Shown here one piece after another: positions 34,885-46,300 of a stretch of DNA of 64,000 nt. The stretch comes from Fremontodendron californicum (taxonomy: Eukaryota; Streptophyta; Magnoliopsida; Malvales; Malvaceae). The notes beneath the pieces are model-generated. The model made no database searches. It was given only the letters and a program-made list of their open reading frames with translations, and had not been told where the DNA came from. Positions within the stretch are counted from its first letter, which is position 1. Each line of letters starts with the position of its first letter. The stretch spans positions 22,485,010 to 22,549,009 of the forward strand of contig JAULJL010000002.1 in assembly GCA_030761205.1 (NCBI GenBank), read 5' to 3'. Made by a program: the position numbers and the translations under genes.

Positions 34885-36183
34885 TTTGGAGAGTCAGGCC
34901 TAAAGTTAGTCGCGTGTTATCGAAAGTCTCGGTTTTGTCAGTTTTAATTGGTATTATTTATAGTTCCCATTTTATTTTTTTAAGAGGATTTTTCCTTAAG
35001 TAATAAAATATTTTTAAATATGTTCATATAAATTATCGCTGTTCTCTGGTTACTTAATCTTGTATATTATTACTGTTCTTTGATTATTTAACCTTGTATA
35101 TCATTACTGCTCTCTGGTTGGTTAATGCGTTACACTATTTTTTATGTTTGTTTTAATAAATTGCTGGGGCATTTAGAATAAAGGTTGTAAAATAGGTGGT
35201 GAAAGGTTTGTTGTTCCTCCTCACACATTATACTTCCATTTGCATAACATGAGCCCTCAACCCGGGTTTCGTCCTTCTAGGTGGAGTGAAGTACCTACGC
35301 TTCGTGAGGTGATAACCTCCGCATAAGCTAGCGAAACACTCCTGGGGTACAAATTACCTACGCTTTGTGAGGTGTTAACCTCTGCATAAGCCTGGGAAGT
35401 GTATTCTAACAAATTGAACCCATTTTGATCTGGGTGTCTTACTAGCCTTCACCGACGATAGTGAGGAGCAATTTGGAGCCTTTTTAGAACCTAATGCAAC
35501 CCCATAGTGAGCCATAAGAATCCCGCCTAGGTAGAGCCATGCCGAATTTTCGTTAGATGCACCGGAGATAGGAACACATGGAGGAATGCTTATGATCTTT
35601 TGCCATTTATTTCTACATGCTGAATAAGCATTGTAGATCGGGCAACGTTGAACATACATCGCCCGTAATAAATTTAAAATTTTTCCCTAAAGGCATTGTG
35701 ATGCCTAAACAAGTAGATATTGTTGGGGCAAATGTTCACTTACTTTTTTTACTTCATATTGATGATTTTACTCTCTTATTCTTTTTTTTCATATGTCATT
35801 TGTAATAATATCGAAACCTAGTGTTTTTGGGTTTGAAAATTATTCTTTTCATACCTGTACCTTTTTAGGTATTTTCTAAAAAAAAAAGAGTTTTTATTCC
35901 ATGAAAAATTTTCTTCTTTGAAAAAAGAAAATAAAAAAAAAACCAAGAATAAAGAGCGATATTAGGATCTTCTTTTTCTTGATATTTTCATTGCATTTTG
36001 CATAATATTCATATTATTTGAGAAGTTGTAAATATGAAAATTCATTTGCTCAAAAATCTTCGCATTTTGTACATTTCATGCATTAATCATCATTACATTC
36101 ATGCATATAAGAATAGAGCATGTACATTCATAATTGTATTCTTGATCTCATGATAATAATGTCAATTTCATTTGCATGAGGGG
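34885..36183 (+). other. 5' leader of the second Ogre-like element
   Basis: Non-coding leader, alignable in part to 19560-20375. At 35285-35400 two direct copies, spaced about 70 bases, each contain GTGAGGT followed by AACCTC, able to form a small hairpin. A conserved antisense frame lies at 35375-35659. Downstream (35700-36180) the DNA is T- and A-rich with no recognisable feature. Confidence 0.6.
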
Positions 36184-37111
36184 TTTAAGACGTGAGGGAT
36201 GAATTGGAGGAACGAGTGTATGCTTTGGAGCTCAATCAAGAGAAATTGGACATGAAATCCGGGAGGTGAAAGAACAACTCTCTAAATTGATAAAGATGTT
36301 TGAGGATCTTAGTAAGAGTAAGGGGAACTTTCTCAAGGCTCTTTATCGCCCTTGGATCAACCAAAACCACCAGGTCTAGATCATACAATCCCTGCTAGAT
36401 CTTGCACTTGTCAGTGCCATAAAGGATTGAACCTATATGAAATAGCGGAAGTGGTTAAGTTGAGAAGTCAGATGCTTGAGATAGAAACCTCGGATCTTGT
36501 GCCACCCCTGCAAACTGTCCCAGATCTAAATCAATATCCTTGCTTTACTAATACCCATTCATCCACTGGGACGACCAACACAAGGTCTCCGAGTTTCACT
36601 CCATCGCTACAAATTGACTTTAATTCATACTTTTTCCCTCATCAACCGTCTCATCAAGCATCTGAGATAAAAACTTCGAACTGTGTGCAACCTGTAAGGG
36701 TCTCGTGTCCAAATCCATACCCTTACCATGCTGTTCCGCCACCTCTCCATGTAAAAACTCCGGTTCAAGTCTTAGTGCCACCATCAAATGCCTCGATTCC
36801 TAGGCCGTGTGACCAAGAAGCAGCCCAAGAATAAGACTCAAAGGCATTTTGATCCATTTCCAATCAGCTACCAAGTGCTTCTCCCTATATTGGTCCAAGA
36901 TCACCTGATTGCCTGTGTGCTATTAAAACCCCTGCTACCACCGTACCCCAAGTGGTATAACTCAAATGCAAGATGTGATTATCACTGTGGAAATGCTGGG
37001 CATAACATTGAAGACTGTGAAGCCTTCAAGAGGAAAATGCAGTCTCTCATTGATGTCAAGTGGTTCAATCCAACGACACTGATTGATAGAGGACTAGGGA
37101 AGGCTAATTAG
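36184..37111 (+). pseudogene. First gag-like module, broken
   Basis: The start reads as a coiled coil (RDELEERVYALELNQEK, then after a shift REVKEQLSKLIKMFEDLSKS). The frame from 36352 to 36834 is Pro/Ser-rich. An overlapping frame to 37111 ends with FDPFPISYQVLLPILVQDHL and the knuckle CDYHCGNAGHNIEDC, the C-terminal part of Tat/Ogre gag. The middle capsid-like domain (YDGTTDP) is absent. At least two frameshifts separate the parts. Confidence 0.7.
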
Positions 37112-37841
37112 GGTTGGGAGATTAATCTTTAAAGATGTAGTAGGATTTTGTCTTTTCAAGTAGCCGGCTCTTATAGCCTTAGGATGCTAGGAAAAATAAA
37201 GTGCTAGTAAAGATAGTTCTAACCACTGCTCAGATTTTGTAAAAATGGTTCATATCTTGTGAACATTGACATGGGAATGTATTGGTTATACTTAAAATTT
37301 ATGAGACGTTGATGATTAAGTTCCTCCGATTCTTATTTCCTCCGTGGTATCTTCCCCTTGTATTTGCATTCGATCAATTATTTGTCATACCATACATTTC
37401 ATTCATCCATTGATTCACTTATTCTTTACATGCACCGTGTTGGCATCAGGTTGCATTCAAGACAAACATAGTCAGCATGATTTCTTTGTATGCGCTCATG
37501 TATTAATTTATTTATTCTTTAAATGCATCATGTTGGCATCACGTTGCATTCATGACATACATAGTTAACATGATTTCTCTGTATATCCATGCATTAATTT
37601 TTTTATTATTTACATGTGCATTCATGACAAACACAATCAGCATGATTTCTCTGTATATGTCCATACATCACTTTGTTTATTCTTCACGTGCATCAGATTG
37701 CATTCATGGCTTATTCATCATGACACATACTTGGGGGGATAAAATAGAAGTTGGCTTGGCTTTAAGAGTCTGTGAAAGAGTGTCTATTTCAAATTAGAGG
37801 TATAAGAAGTACTAAGCATCTTTATAACACAGGCCATATCT
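37112..37841. other. Spacer between the two gag modules with degenerate repeats
   Basis: About 37380-37720 contains diverged copies of the 93-bp type repeat found at 18370-19215 (shared TGTTGGCATCA, GCATGATTTCT). The small open frames here are repeat products. No gene was recognised. Confidence 0.6.
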
Positions 37842-39308
37842 ATGGAGAGTGAACAAGCTGCCTGAATGGAAAGAATGGAAAAGGCACAGGAAGAATTGCG
37901 AGAACAGTTCGCAAAATCTCAAGCAGAATCTAGAGATCAGATGACTAAACTGATGGAGCTGGTGTTCGCCTCGATCAAAGGAAAGGGATACACTGAAAAC
38001 TTGGCCGCCAGATAAGGGTCAGAGGCACAAAAGGGTCAGAATAAGGTCATAATGTTAGATGTCCAGTCTTTTCAGAACATAGTTAATCCTGTCAATGTCC
38101 TAAACTTAGATGATCCAACTAAACAAGCAAAATTGAAAATGGCTGAATTGAAGAAGGCTGAGTCGGCAGATTCCCAAGGGAAATATTAGCTGTTAGATGA
38201 AAGGCTCCGGGCATTAGAAAGCAGAGATATATTTAGGAGTATAGATGCGAATGAACATTGCTTGGTCCCCGATTTAGTAATTCCCCCTAAATTCAAGGTT
38301 CCCAATTTTGAGAAATATGATGGGACAACCGATCCGTTAGCCCACATCACTGTGTTCTGCCAAAAGATGATGGGCCATACAGATAATAATAAGCTTTTTA
38401 TCCACTGCTTCCAGGATAGCCTCAGTGGGTCCGCAATTAGGTGGTATAGTCAGTTGAGTAAGGATTAGATTCACTCTTTGATTGATTTGGCTAATGCATT
38501 TTTAAACCAATAAAAGCATATGATCGATATGGCACTTGACTATCTCACCTTGCAAAATATGGAGAAAAGAGCTACTGAGAGCTTCAAAGAATATGCTCAG
38601 CGATGGATGGACATGGCCGTCCAAGTACGACCACTTTTGACACAGAAGGAAACCACTGTCCTTTTTGTGAATACACTGCAGGCCTCATACTATGACAGAC
38701 TTGTTGGCCATGCTGTGAAGAATTTTACGGATATGGTAATCTCAGGGCAGATGATTGAGAATGCTATCAATACTGGGAAATTCAATGAAGATAAAACGTC
38801 TGGTGCTGAGAAAAACAAGACACCCGAAAAGAAAGAGAAAGATGCCCAAGTTATGGAAGGTTTTGCCCCATATCCCCAATTCTCCTCGTATTAGCCATTC
38901 TACCCTACCCTGCACAACATCTCTCAAGATTCTTATCTTTACCAACCAATGCCTGCAACTGTGCCAGCATTTACATCTGTCTATCAATCAAACACCCTTG
39001 GGAATAATCGAAGAGGCAGTAAAAAGCGAGAAAGAAATCAGGTTGACCGGATTCTCGGGTCATATAGTGAGCTGTTACCTCAACTCATTCAGAATCACCT
39101 TTTGATCCCCATGCAATTAGAGCCTCTGAAGCCCCCTTATCTGAGCTGGTATGATGCTAATGAGTGTTGCGATTATCATTCTGGCAATCAAGGCCACTCA
39201 ACGGAGAACTGGCCCTCTTTGAAGTACAAGGTCAGGGATCTCATCAAGGCTGGTTCGATAAGTTTTGAAGATGGAAAAGCCAAGTGTCATAAAAAACATG
39301 GTGCATGA
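37842..39308 (+). pseudogene. Second gag module of Tat/Ogre type, six in-frame stops
   Basis: A single reading frame of 489 codons runs from ATG at 37842 to TGA at 39306 with no frameshift that I can see. In order: a Glu/Gln-rich coiled coil (MERMEKAQEELREQFAKS), the capsid-like domain opening PPKFKVPNFEKYDGTTDPL with the hallmark RWYSQL, a linker, then LLPQLIQNHLLIPMQLEPLK and a knuckle CDYHSGNQGHSTENW whose last Cys is Trp. Stops are at 37863 (TGA), about 38014 (TAA), about 38187 (TAG), 38466 (TAG), 38511 (TAA) and 38892 (TAG). The element cannot make gag, but the frame shows the original protein plan. Confidence 0.85.
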
Positions 39309-42005
39309 TCATATTAGGATTTTTGATGCATGTAGTTCTATACACTGTGATGATGAAAGCACTTGTCTCATGTTGACATCTACATGAGCTAAATAAATTT
39401 TGAATGCTTTGTGTTTATCATATTTTAGCAATAATTTGAATTTGCAAAAAAAATGAAACTTTGAGAAATTTTTTGATGAACAATAATAAGGGGTTTTCAC
39501 ATGAAATAATGGACAGTCTCGAGAATATTGATGATCATTGTTAGAAATGACCCAATACTCTCCCCTTCTCTTTTGGGTTTCCCTATGCCTAAATCCCTTT
39601 AACCAAGACCACTTGAAAGACCTAATGCTTCAAGGAATATGAATGATTGAACTTCATAAACCACTGTCACTACATGTAGATCCTAGTCTAGGCTATGAGC
39701 AAAGGAACGAAATTTTTGAAATTTTTTTGAGCTCTTTGGAAACTCGAACAAATGAGACATTTTTTCAAGAATCTAGATCATGGTAATTTGATGTGTGTCA
39801 AGGATGTGTCAAAACCATTCACAACTTTTCTAACAAGCACAAAACACCAATTGCCCAAACATCACTTCGTGACTGACACCTCAGGGCACAATGGCTAAAC
39901 CAGATTATCCCATGTCCTAGAGAAAATCTGTGTTTGGGTCATATTTTCCTTGCTACTTCAAACAAACCCAAGATTGAAACTCAGCCTTTTCAGTATGGAC
40001 CTAGACTTGCGATGTTCATCATTCTCATGGTTAATCAAATTAGGGCATCATATGTAGAAATGATGGATACATGATGGATAAAGGAGAACTAGCGCATGAA
40101 TCATTGGGGCATGCTACACAAAAAAAATTGTGATGTCATGCATATGAGAATTCGGATGATTCCAAGTGTAAAATGAAATTCTGATTATCCCCTTGGGGAT
40201 CGCTTTTCATTGAGAATATTTGTGCTTGATATGAGAAATGACCATCTTTCATATCCCTTTCACAAAATGAAATTATCCGTAGTCACCCCTTTTGAGCCGA
40301 AAGAATTCTTTCTTTTTTCAACCCTGACCAAGGATCACCTTCTAAACTAGGGGCAAATGTGAGGAAAGATCTTCTCAAAGATCAAGGATAAATAAGTCCT
40401 AACTCGAAGACAGATACAAAGCAAATTGAGCTCCCAAATAAATACGGGCTCATTCTATCAAAATGAAGATTGCAAAAGAAAAAGATGGCGAAATGAAAGC
40501 CAAGAACAAAACAAAAAAAGAAGAAAAAACACACACACAAAAGAATGTGTGAAAAAAGATGGCGAAATGAAAGCCAAGAACAAAAAAGGAAAGGAGCAAA
40601 AGTTAAAAGAATGAAAGAAAAGTCCAAAAAGGACAAATGCTTCAAAGGGAATCCTCCTCAAGAAATGATCCTTGATTTGATTACCCTCAAACACATATTT
40701 TGGGCCTATTTATCCTTTCTTTCTGAACCAGAACCTTGGCCTACATTACGTGCTTTAAAAGTCCATTTTGATCAAGCATGAATATTTAACTTGAAGGGTT
40801 TTTCCTCAGATTTTATCCCATCTCATCGAATTATCATTTCACTATGGAAGAATTTAGAATTCTCAAGTGCATGGTAGAACAATAAAAAAAAAAGAGAAAA
40901 AAATGGAAAGGATAGACTCTAGGGCGAAAACCCAAAAATGGGCGATCTAGAGTAAATGGGAATTTTCGATGCCATCTATGTTAGTGCCGATGCCACAAAA
41001 GAGAAGGTCATCTTGAAAAAATCGAGGAACATCTAGGAATTATTGAACCTCCCAAATTTCCAGCTCTCATTTGGAGGATTGACTTCAAAAATTGAGACAT
41101 TTTTTCCCTCCAAAATTAATTTTCCAGTCTAAACATCCCGGCCAATCTTAACGCTTGTCAAAACACCATGATTTGGAAACTAAAAGAATGTTGAATTTGT
41201 TTAATTCTCAAGGAATTCGTTTTTTATAAAACCTATTCCATTTGTGAGCCTAGAAGGGACATACATTTTTTTTTGTTGTGAAGTTTTCTTGGATCAACCA
41301 AAATCCTGTTGTACCAAACTTTTTCAATTCAAGTTGAAAAACCTAAATTGACACTCAGAGAAATTTCTAATGATGATCATCAGTTTTCAAGAGATTTGTA
41401 CATTACACACTATGGGGTTAATATTTTTGGCTCAGAAGTTTTCATTAAATGAGCAATTTTTTTTTTTCAAAAAGGAAAGCAAACAATTTTCTTTTTGAAA
41501 TAACCTTTTTTTTTATGTTGACATGAGATAAGGGTTTCTCTAACCCAAAGGTATGGAACTACTAGGGTTGACCTTGACTTCCAGACATAAAACTCGGGAA
41601 ATAGACTTCTGTTGATAAGAGTTTGAAAACTATTGGGGCAATAAGTTAGCCAAGGAACGAAAAGGGAATGATCTCTTATGGGGCACAAGTGTTCAAGATA
41701 CACTCTGATTTGAAAAGGAAAGGCTAAGCCGAAGTCTAGAAAAAATGATCGGGGGCATTTGCATCACTCATGAGCACTTACCTCTTTATTGAGCTTTGCA
41801 TTTTCACCGTGTCAACAAGCATTTGCATCATTCATGGGTATTTGCACTATTTCATGAGCATCTTAATTCTACCTTTTCATTTACATCCTTCATGGATATT
41901 TGCATTTACGTCATCTCAAGCAATTGCATCATTTCTAGGATCATTGCATATTCATTATTGTGTGGTAACTGTAATTACACCATTCGTGGGCCACTCACAT
42001 GAACA
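39309..42005 (+). other. Non-coding interior after gag
   Basis: Alignable, inverted, to about 15590-18100 of the nested element. No pol domain was found. Near 40475-40600 a phrase including GATGGCGAAATGAAAGCCAA occurs twice about 80 bases apart. Confidence 0.65.
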
Positions 42006-42300
42006 CGATTCGTAGAGGCATTTGCATCTTTTAATGAAGCATTTGCATCATTTAGAAGCATTTTGCACAATGCTAATCTTTGCATTTGCATCATTCAGAA
42101 GGCATTTGCATCATTCAAAAGCATTTGCATCAATCTAAGACATTTGCATTTGCACCATGAAGCATTTGCATCTTATTCAATTTCTGCATCTGCATCAAGA
42201 AGCATTTGCATCAATCCAAGCCATTTGCATTTGCACCATGAAGCATGTGCATCTTGTTAAAGACATTTGCATCTGCATCATGAAGCATTTGCATCATTTC
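42006..42300. repeat. GCATTTGCATC-rich tract
   Basis: The 11-mer GCATTTGCATC or close variants recur a dozen or more times with irregular spacing. The nested element has the reverse-complement tract at 15190-15560. Small open frames here are compositional. Confidence 0.75.
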
Positions 42301-42364
42301 TCAAAGCTTTCGGGTATAATTTTCAACATGTTTTCAAGAACCAATATCCAGATTTAAAAAAAAA

Positions 42365-43110
42365 ATGAGCAAGTCTTTGGTGGTGATAGCCAAAGCTTCT
42401 GGAGGAGATATCCAGAATTTTACAGTTTTAAAAAGGAACAAGTCTTTGGCGGTGATAGCTGAAGATTCTGGAGGAGATATCTAGAATTTTTCAATTTTAA
42501 AAAGGAACAAGTCTTTGGCGGTGATAGCCGAAGCTTCTGGAGGAGATATCCAGAATTTTACAATTTTAAAAATGAACAAATCTTTGGTGGTAATAGCCGA
42601 AGCTTTCGGAAAAGACATTTAGAATTTTACTGTTTTAAAAATGAACAAGTCTTTGGTAGTGATAGCCAAAGCTTATGGAGGAGATATCTAGAATTTTACA
42701 ATTTTAAAAATGAACAAAACCTTGGTGGTGATAGCCGAAGCTTTTGGAAAAGACATCCAGAATTTTACTGTTTTAAAAATGAACAAGTCTTTGGTGGTGA
42801 TAGCCGAAGCTTCTAGAGGAAATATCCAAAATTTTACAATTTTAAAAATGAACAAAACTTTGGTGGTGATAGCCGAAGCTTTTGGAAAAGACATCAAGAA
42901 TTTTACTGTTTTAAAAAATGAACAAGTCTTTGGTGGTGATAGCTGAAGTTTCTGGAGGAGATATCCAGAATTTTACTATTTTAAGAATGAACAAGTCTTT
43001 GGTGGTGATAGCCAAAACTTTTGGAAAAGACGTCCAGAGTTTTACTGTTTTAAAAGAAAGAAACCAAGTCTTTGGTGGTGATAGCCGACGCTTCGAGAAG
43101 AGGTACCCAG
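42365..43110 (+). repeat. Minisatellite of 69-bp units, about 11 copies
   Basis: Units start GAACAAGTCTTTGGTGGTGA at roughly 42368, 42437, 42506 and so on, every 68-69 bases. Because the unit is 23 codons, the sense frame remains open across several copies (42710-42946 and 42918-43118), reading MNKSLVVIAEA, then about four variable residues, then DIQNFT and ILK or VLK. Single-base changes in unit length break the frame elsewhere. It sits just before the PPT, the same place the nested element has its 81-bp array. Confidence 0.9.
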
Positions 43111-43369
43111 AATTTTAAACAAATTTCACCAAGATAAGATAAGGTCCCAAGATCTCCATCGAGATATTGTCTTCTCTTGCAAATCGAACTTGTTTCCTTA
43201 AGACGGGTCGAGCCTTGATTAGTCAAGGAACTCAATTTAATGACAAATGTTACTGTTTTTAAACAAAATCACACCAAGATAAGATAAGGCTTTCACATGT
43301 GATTTCACTAACCGGACAAAATTATTGTCTATTTTATCTTTGCCTGATTCCTGATTCACAGCAATAGTC

Positions 43370-43382
43370 AAAGAGGAGTAGC
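43370..43382 (+). other. Polypurine tract of the second Ogre-like element
   Basis: AAAGAGGAGTAGC directly before the 3' LTR, a diverged form of the nested element's AAAGAGGGGCAGC. Confidence 0.75.
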
Positions 43383-46300
43383 TATAGACACCTAATTTTG
43401 TCTGGCCCCCTAAACCAAGCAAATTCCCCTTTCAACTTCCCAGAATGCAAAAGGACTTCCACCATTCCAGAGATGGGCCTCCAAGACTTTATTTCGGAGG
43501 TCAACACAAAATGTCAACTCGAAAAAAGTAAACCTCGAAAAGTCAATTGCTAAAAAAGTCAACCCTCAGTCAAAATCAATATTCGAAGTTGAATTGAACA
43601 ATGGTGAAGGAATTTTGATAATTCGAGGTCTACAACGAAAGATATAGAGTTTGGAAGACGGGTTGCAGAAATTCAGTGTAGAGAAATACCTAATTCAGCA
43701 AATTTGGAGAAACATGCGTAAACGATCAAATTGAACGAAATTTGAGGTTCTAAATGGAATAAGATCATAAATATGGATATTGGAAGGTCCAATTTTGATG
43801 CGGAGTTGAAAGAAGAATTGTTTTGAAGAGAAAAAGGAAAATAAGGATTTAATGAATAAATAAGAAATTCATAAATTTGGAGAAAACTGCGGAGATGGCC
43901 CGATTCGATGAAATTGAAGCTCTAGTTGATAAAGGATAAATAAACAAAAATATCCCAATTCCCAATTTGAAATGGATCCCAAGGAAGAGCCGGTTGGAGA
44001 AAAAATGAAAAACAAGGACATTCCCTATATTGAAAAGGGGAAAACTAAATCGGAGAGAAATTCGATCGTAAAAATTGGGTGTTTTCGGACCAACTCCAAT
44101 TCAATATATAACAAAGGTAGTGAGAAAAGAAATTCCAAAAATCGGACCCGTTTTGAGTAAAACCGAAGTTTTGGGGGTTAAAGGGCAATCTTGGAAAATC
44201 TGAGAAAAATAGAATCCGAGCTTGAAAAATTATGAAAACTTCCAAATCTGAATTTTATACTTGATGGAAGGGGTTAGAGAAAAAAAATCCAGAATTGGAG
44301 CTCAAACGAAAAAGACAAAGTTCGGGTGCACTAACCCAAAATTCCAAGAGAAAATTTTGGGAAAAATAGGAAACGAGCTCGAAAAATTATGAAAACTTCT
44401 AGATCTGAGTTTTGTATTTTTTGGAAGGTATTGGAGAAGAAAAATCCTGAATCGATTCTCAAATGAAAAAAGGCAAAGTTCGGCCCGAAATTCCAAGAGA
44501 AAATTCGGGGAAAATTAGGAAACGAGCTCGAAAAATTATGAAAACCTCCAGATATGAGTTTTAAATTTTTGGAAGGTATTGGAGAAGAAAAATTCAGAAT
44601 CGGAGCTTAAATGAAAAATACAAAGTTTGGAAGGCACTAAACCGAAACTTTAGAGAATGAGCTCAAAAAATTGTGAAAACCTCGAGAACTAAGTTTTATA
44701 TTGGATGGGATGAATTGGGAAAGAAAAATCCAAAATTGGGGTCTATTTGCAATTAAATTAAGTTTGGGCCAAAATGCAATTTTACCGAAGAAATCGAAAA
44801 GGTCCAATTTGAAAAAAAAAAAAGAAGAATGGCCTGGAAATTTCCAGGCCATTTTCGGTCAGCTACTGATTAAAGAGGGAGTGTGATCATCATGAATCAA
44901 ATGGCCAAGGATGAATATCAAGATGACATTTTTAAAAGGACAAGATGCTCCACTACTTTGCCTGCATGGCATTTTAAGCCAATGGGAGGCCTCCAAATTG
45001 CAAAGCCATATGAAGGCCATGTGAAGGCTATGAGATGATGCCAAGTAAGACTAAAAATTCCACCTGGGAAGATATTTTAATAGTGAGCCATATGATCTTG
45101 ACAAGTGGCCTAGATATTTTGTAGAGATAGGAGACAATGCTTAAACAATAAGCAACCTCTCTACACAAATAAAGAGGGCAGCCGACCAGCTCTTGGAAGA
45201 AGGGGTTTTATTTTTTTGCTTAAGGAATTTTACTCTTGAGAGAAAAGGAAGAGAAAAAAGAAAAGAGAGGAGAGGAGAAGAATTTGGAAATCTTGATTTG
45301 GAAAGCAATAGCTAGGTAGCTATCACCTCCCTTCTTCTTCTTCTTCTTTAATATTTTTGTTTGATGTTGTGATTCTTTTTCTTCTCTTTTTGTTCATGTG
45401 ATTTGTTAACTTTTGTTGAATAAAAAGGTTTTCAAAAATAAATTTAAAAGGTTTTCTATCCTTTATTCCTCATTCTTTATCAAATAACCAAGTTGACAAA
45501 TTTTTTTACATGTATTTTGGCATTAGCCGAACCTACTTGGATGTTCTTGTGCTTGTTGTTGCTTGATATTTCTTGATTGGTTGGTTGTGTTCATATTTTT
45601 CACTAATGATTTATCTATTGTCATATGATTGTGGGCTATAAAATCATGCATTTCATGACCTTTCAACTAGGTTTTTGGTCAAGATCAACCAATGATCTCA
45701 AGCCAAAAACCCCTTGCCTATACGAGTTGAAAGAGTGATAGCTTAGATTGGGTATTCTGACTTTGGGATTTTTTTTTCACTACTCATCCACGATCAAAAA
45801 AATGATTTTTTACCACATGCAATAGTCATTTAGGGGATGCCATGGTATTTTTTTTCATGATTGTTAGATTTTTTTTATCATGGCTGAAAAATGGCTTTTG
45901 ATAAAGCAGTTTTAACTCACTGTTCTGACTTTGGTAAAATTTCGGACATGGTACCCTTGCTCTAAAAATTAAACTGATTTTTTCCCATAGAGATCAACAT
46001 GTTCTGGGTGTACCCTAATTTTTACATTTTTTTTTTGAAATTTTTTAAAAGGGGAGAAGAATAGATTTTCAAAACTTCTTGTAGGAGTCATAATTGTTTT
46101 TTAAGAATATATGATTTTCTGTTTTTGTTAGGATACAAAGAGTGGGCTGATTTGGGACATTGGTTACTATCTTAGGTTAATTTCTATGTCATTTCAATCA
46201 TAAAATTTGATTTTATAAAAGTCGGGTCAAGGGTGGTCAACCCGGGTTTCAAAACTAGGAAAAATAGAGCCTTTTAAAAAGGGGGTTTCGGTCATGAGGC

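Noticed and set aside
42688..42897. Minus-strand frame through the 69-bp array
   Set aside because: It is the complement of the more consistent sense frame and follows from a unit length divisible by three.
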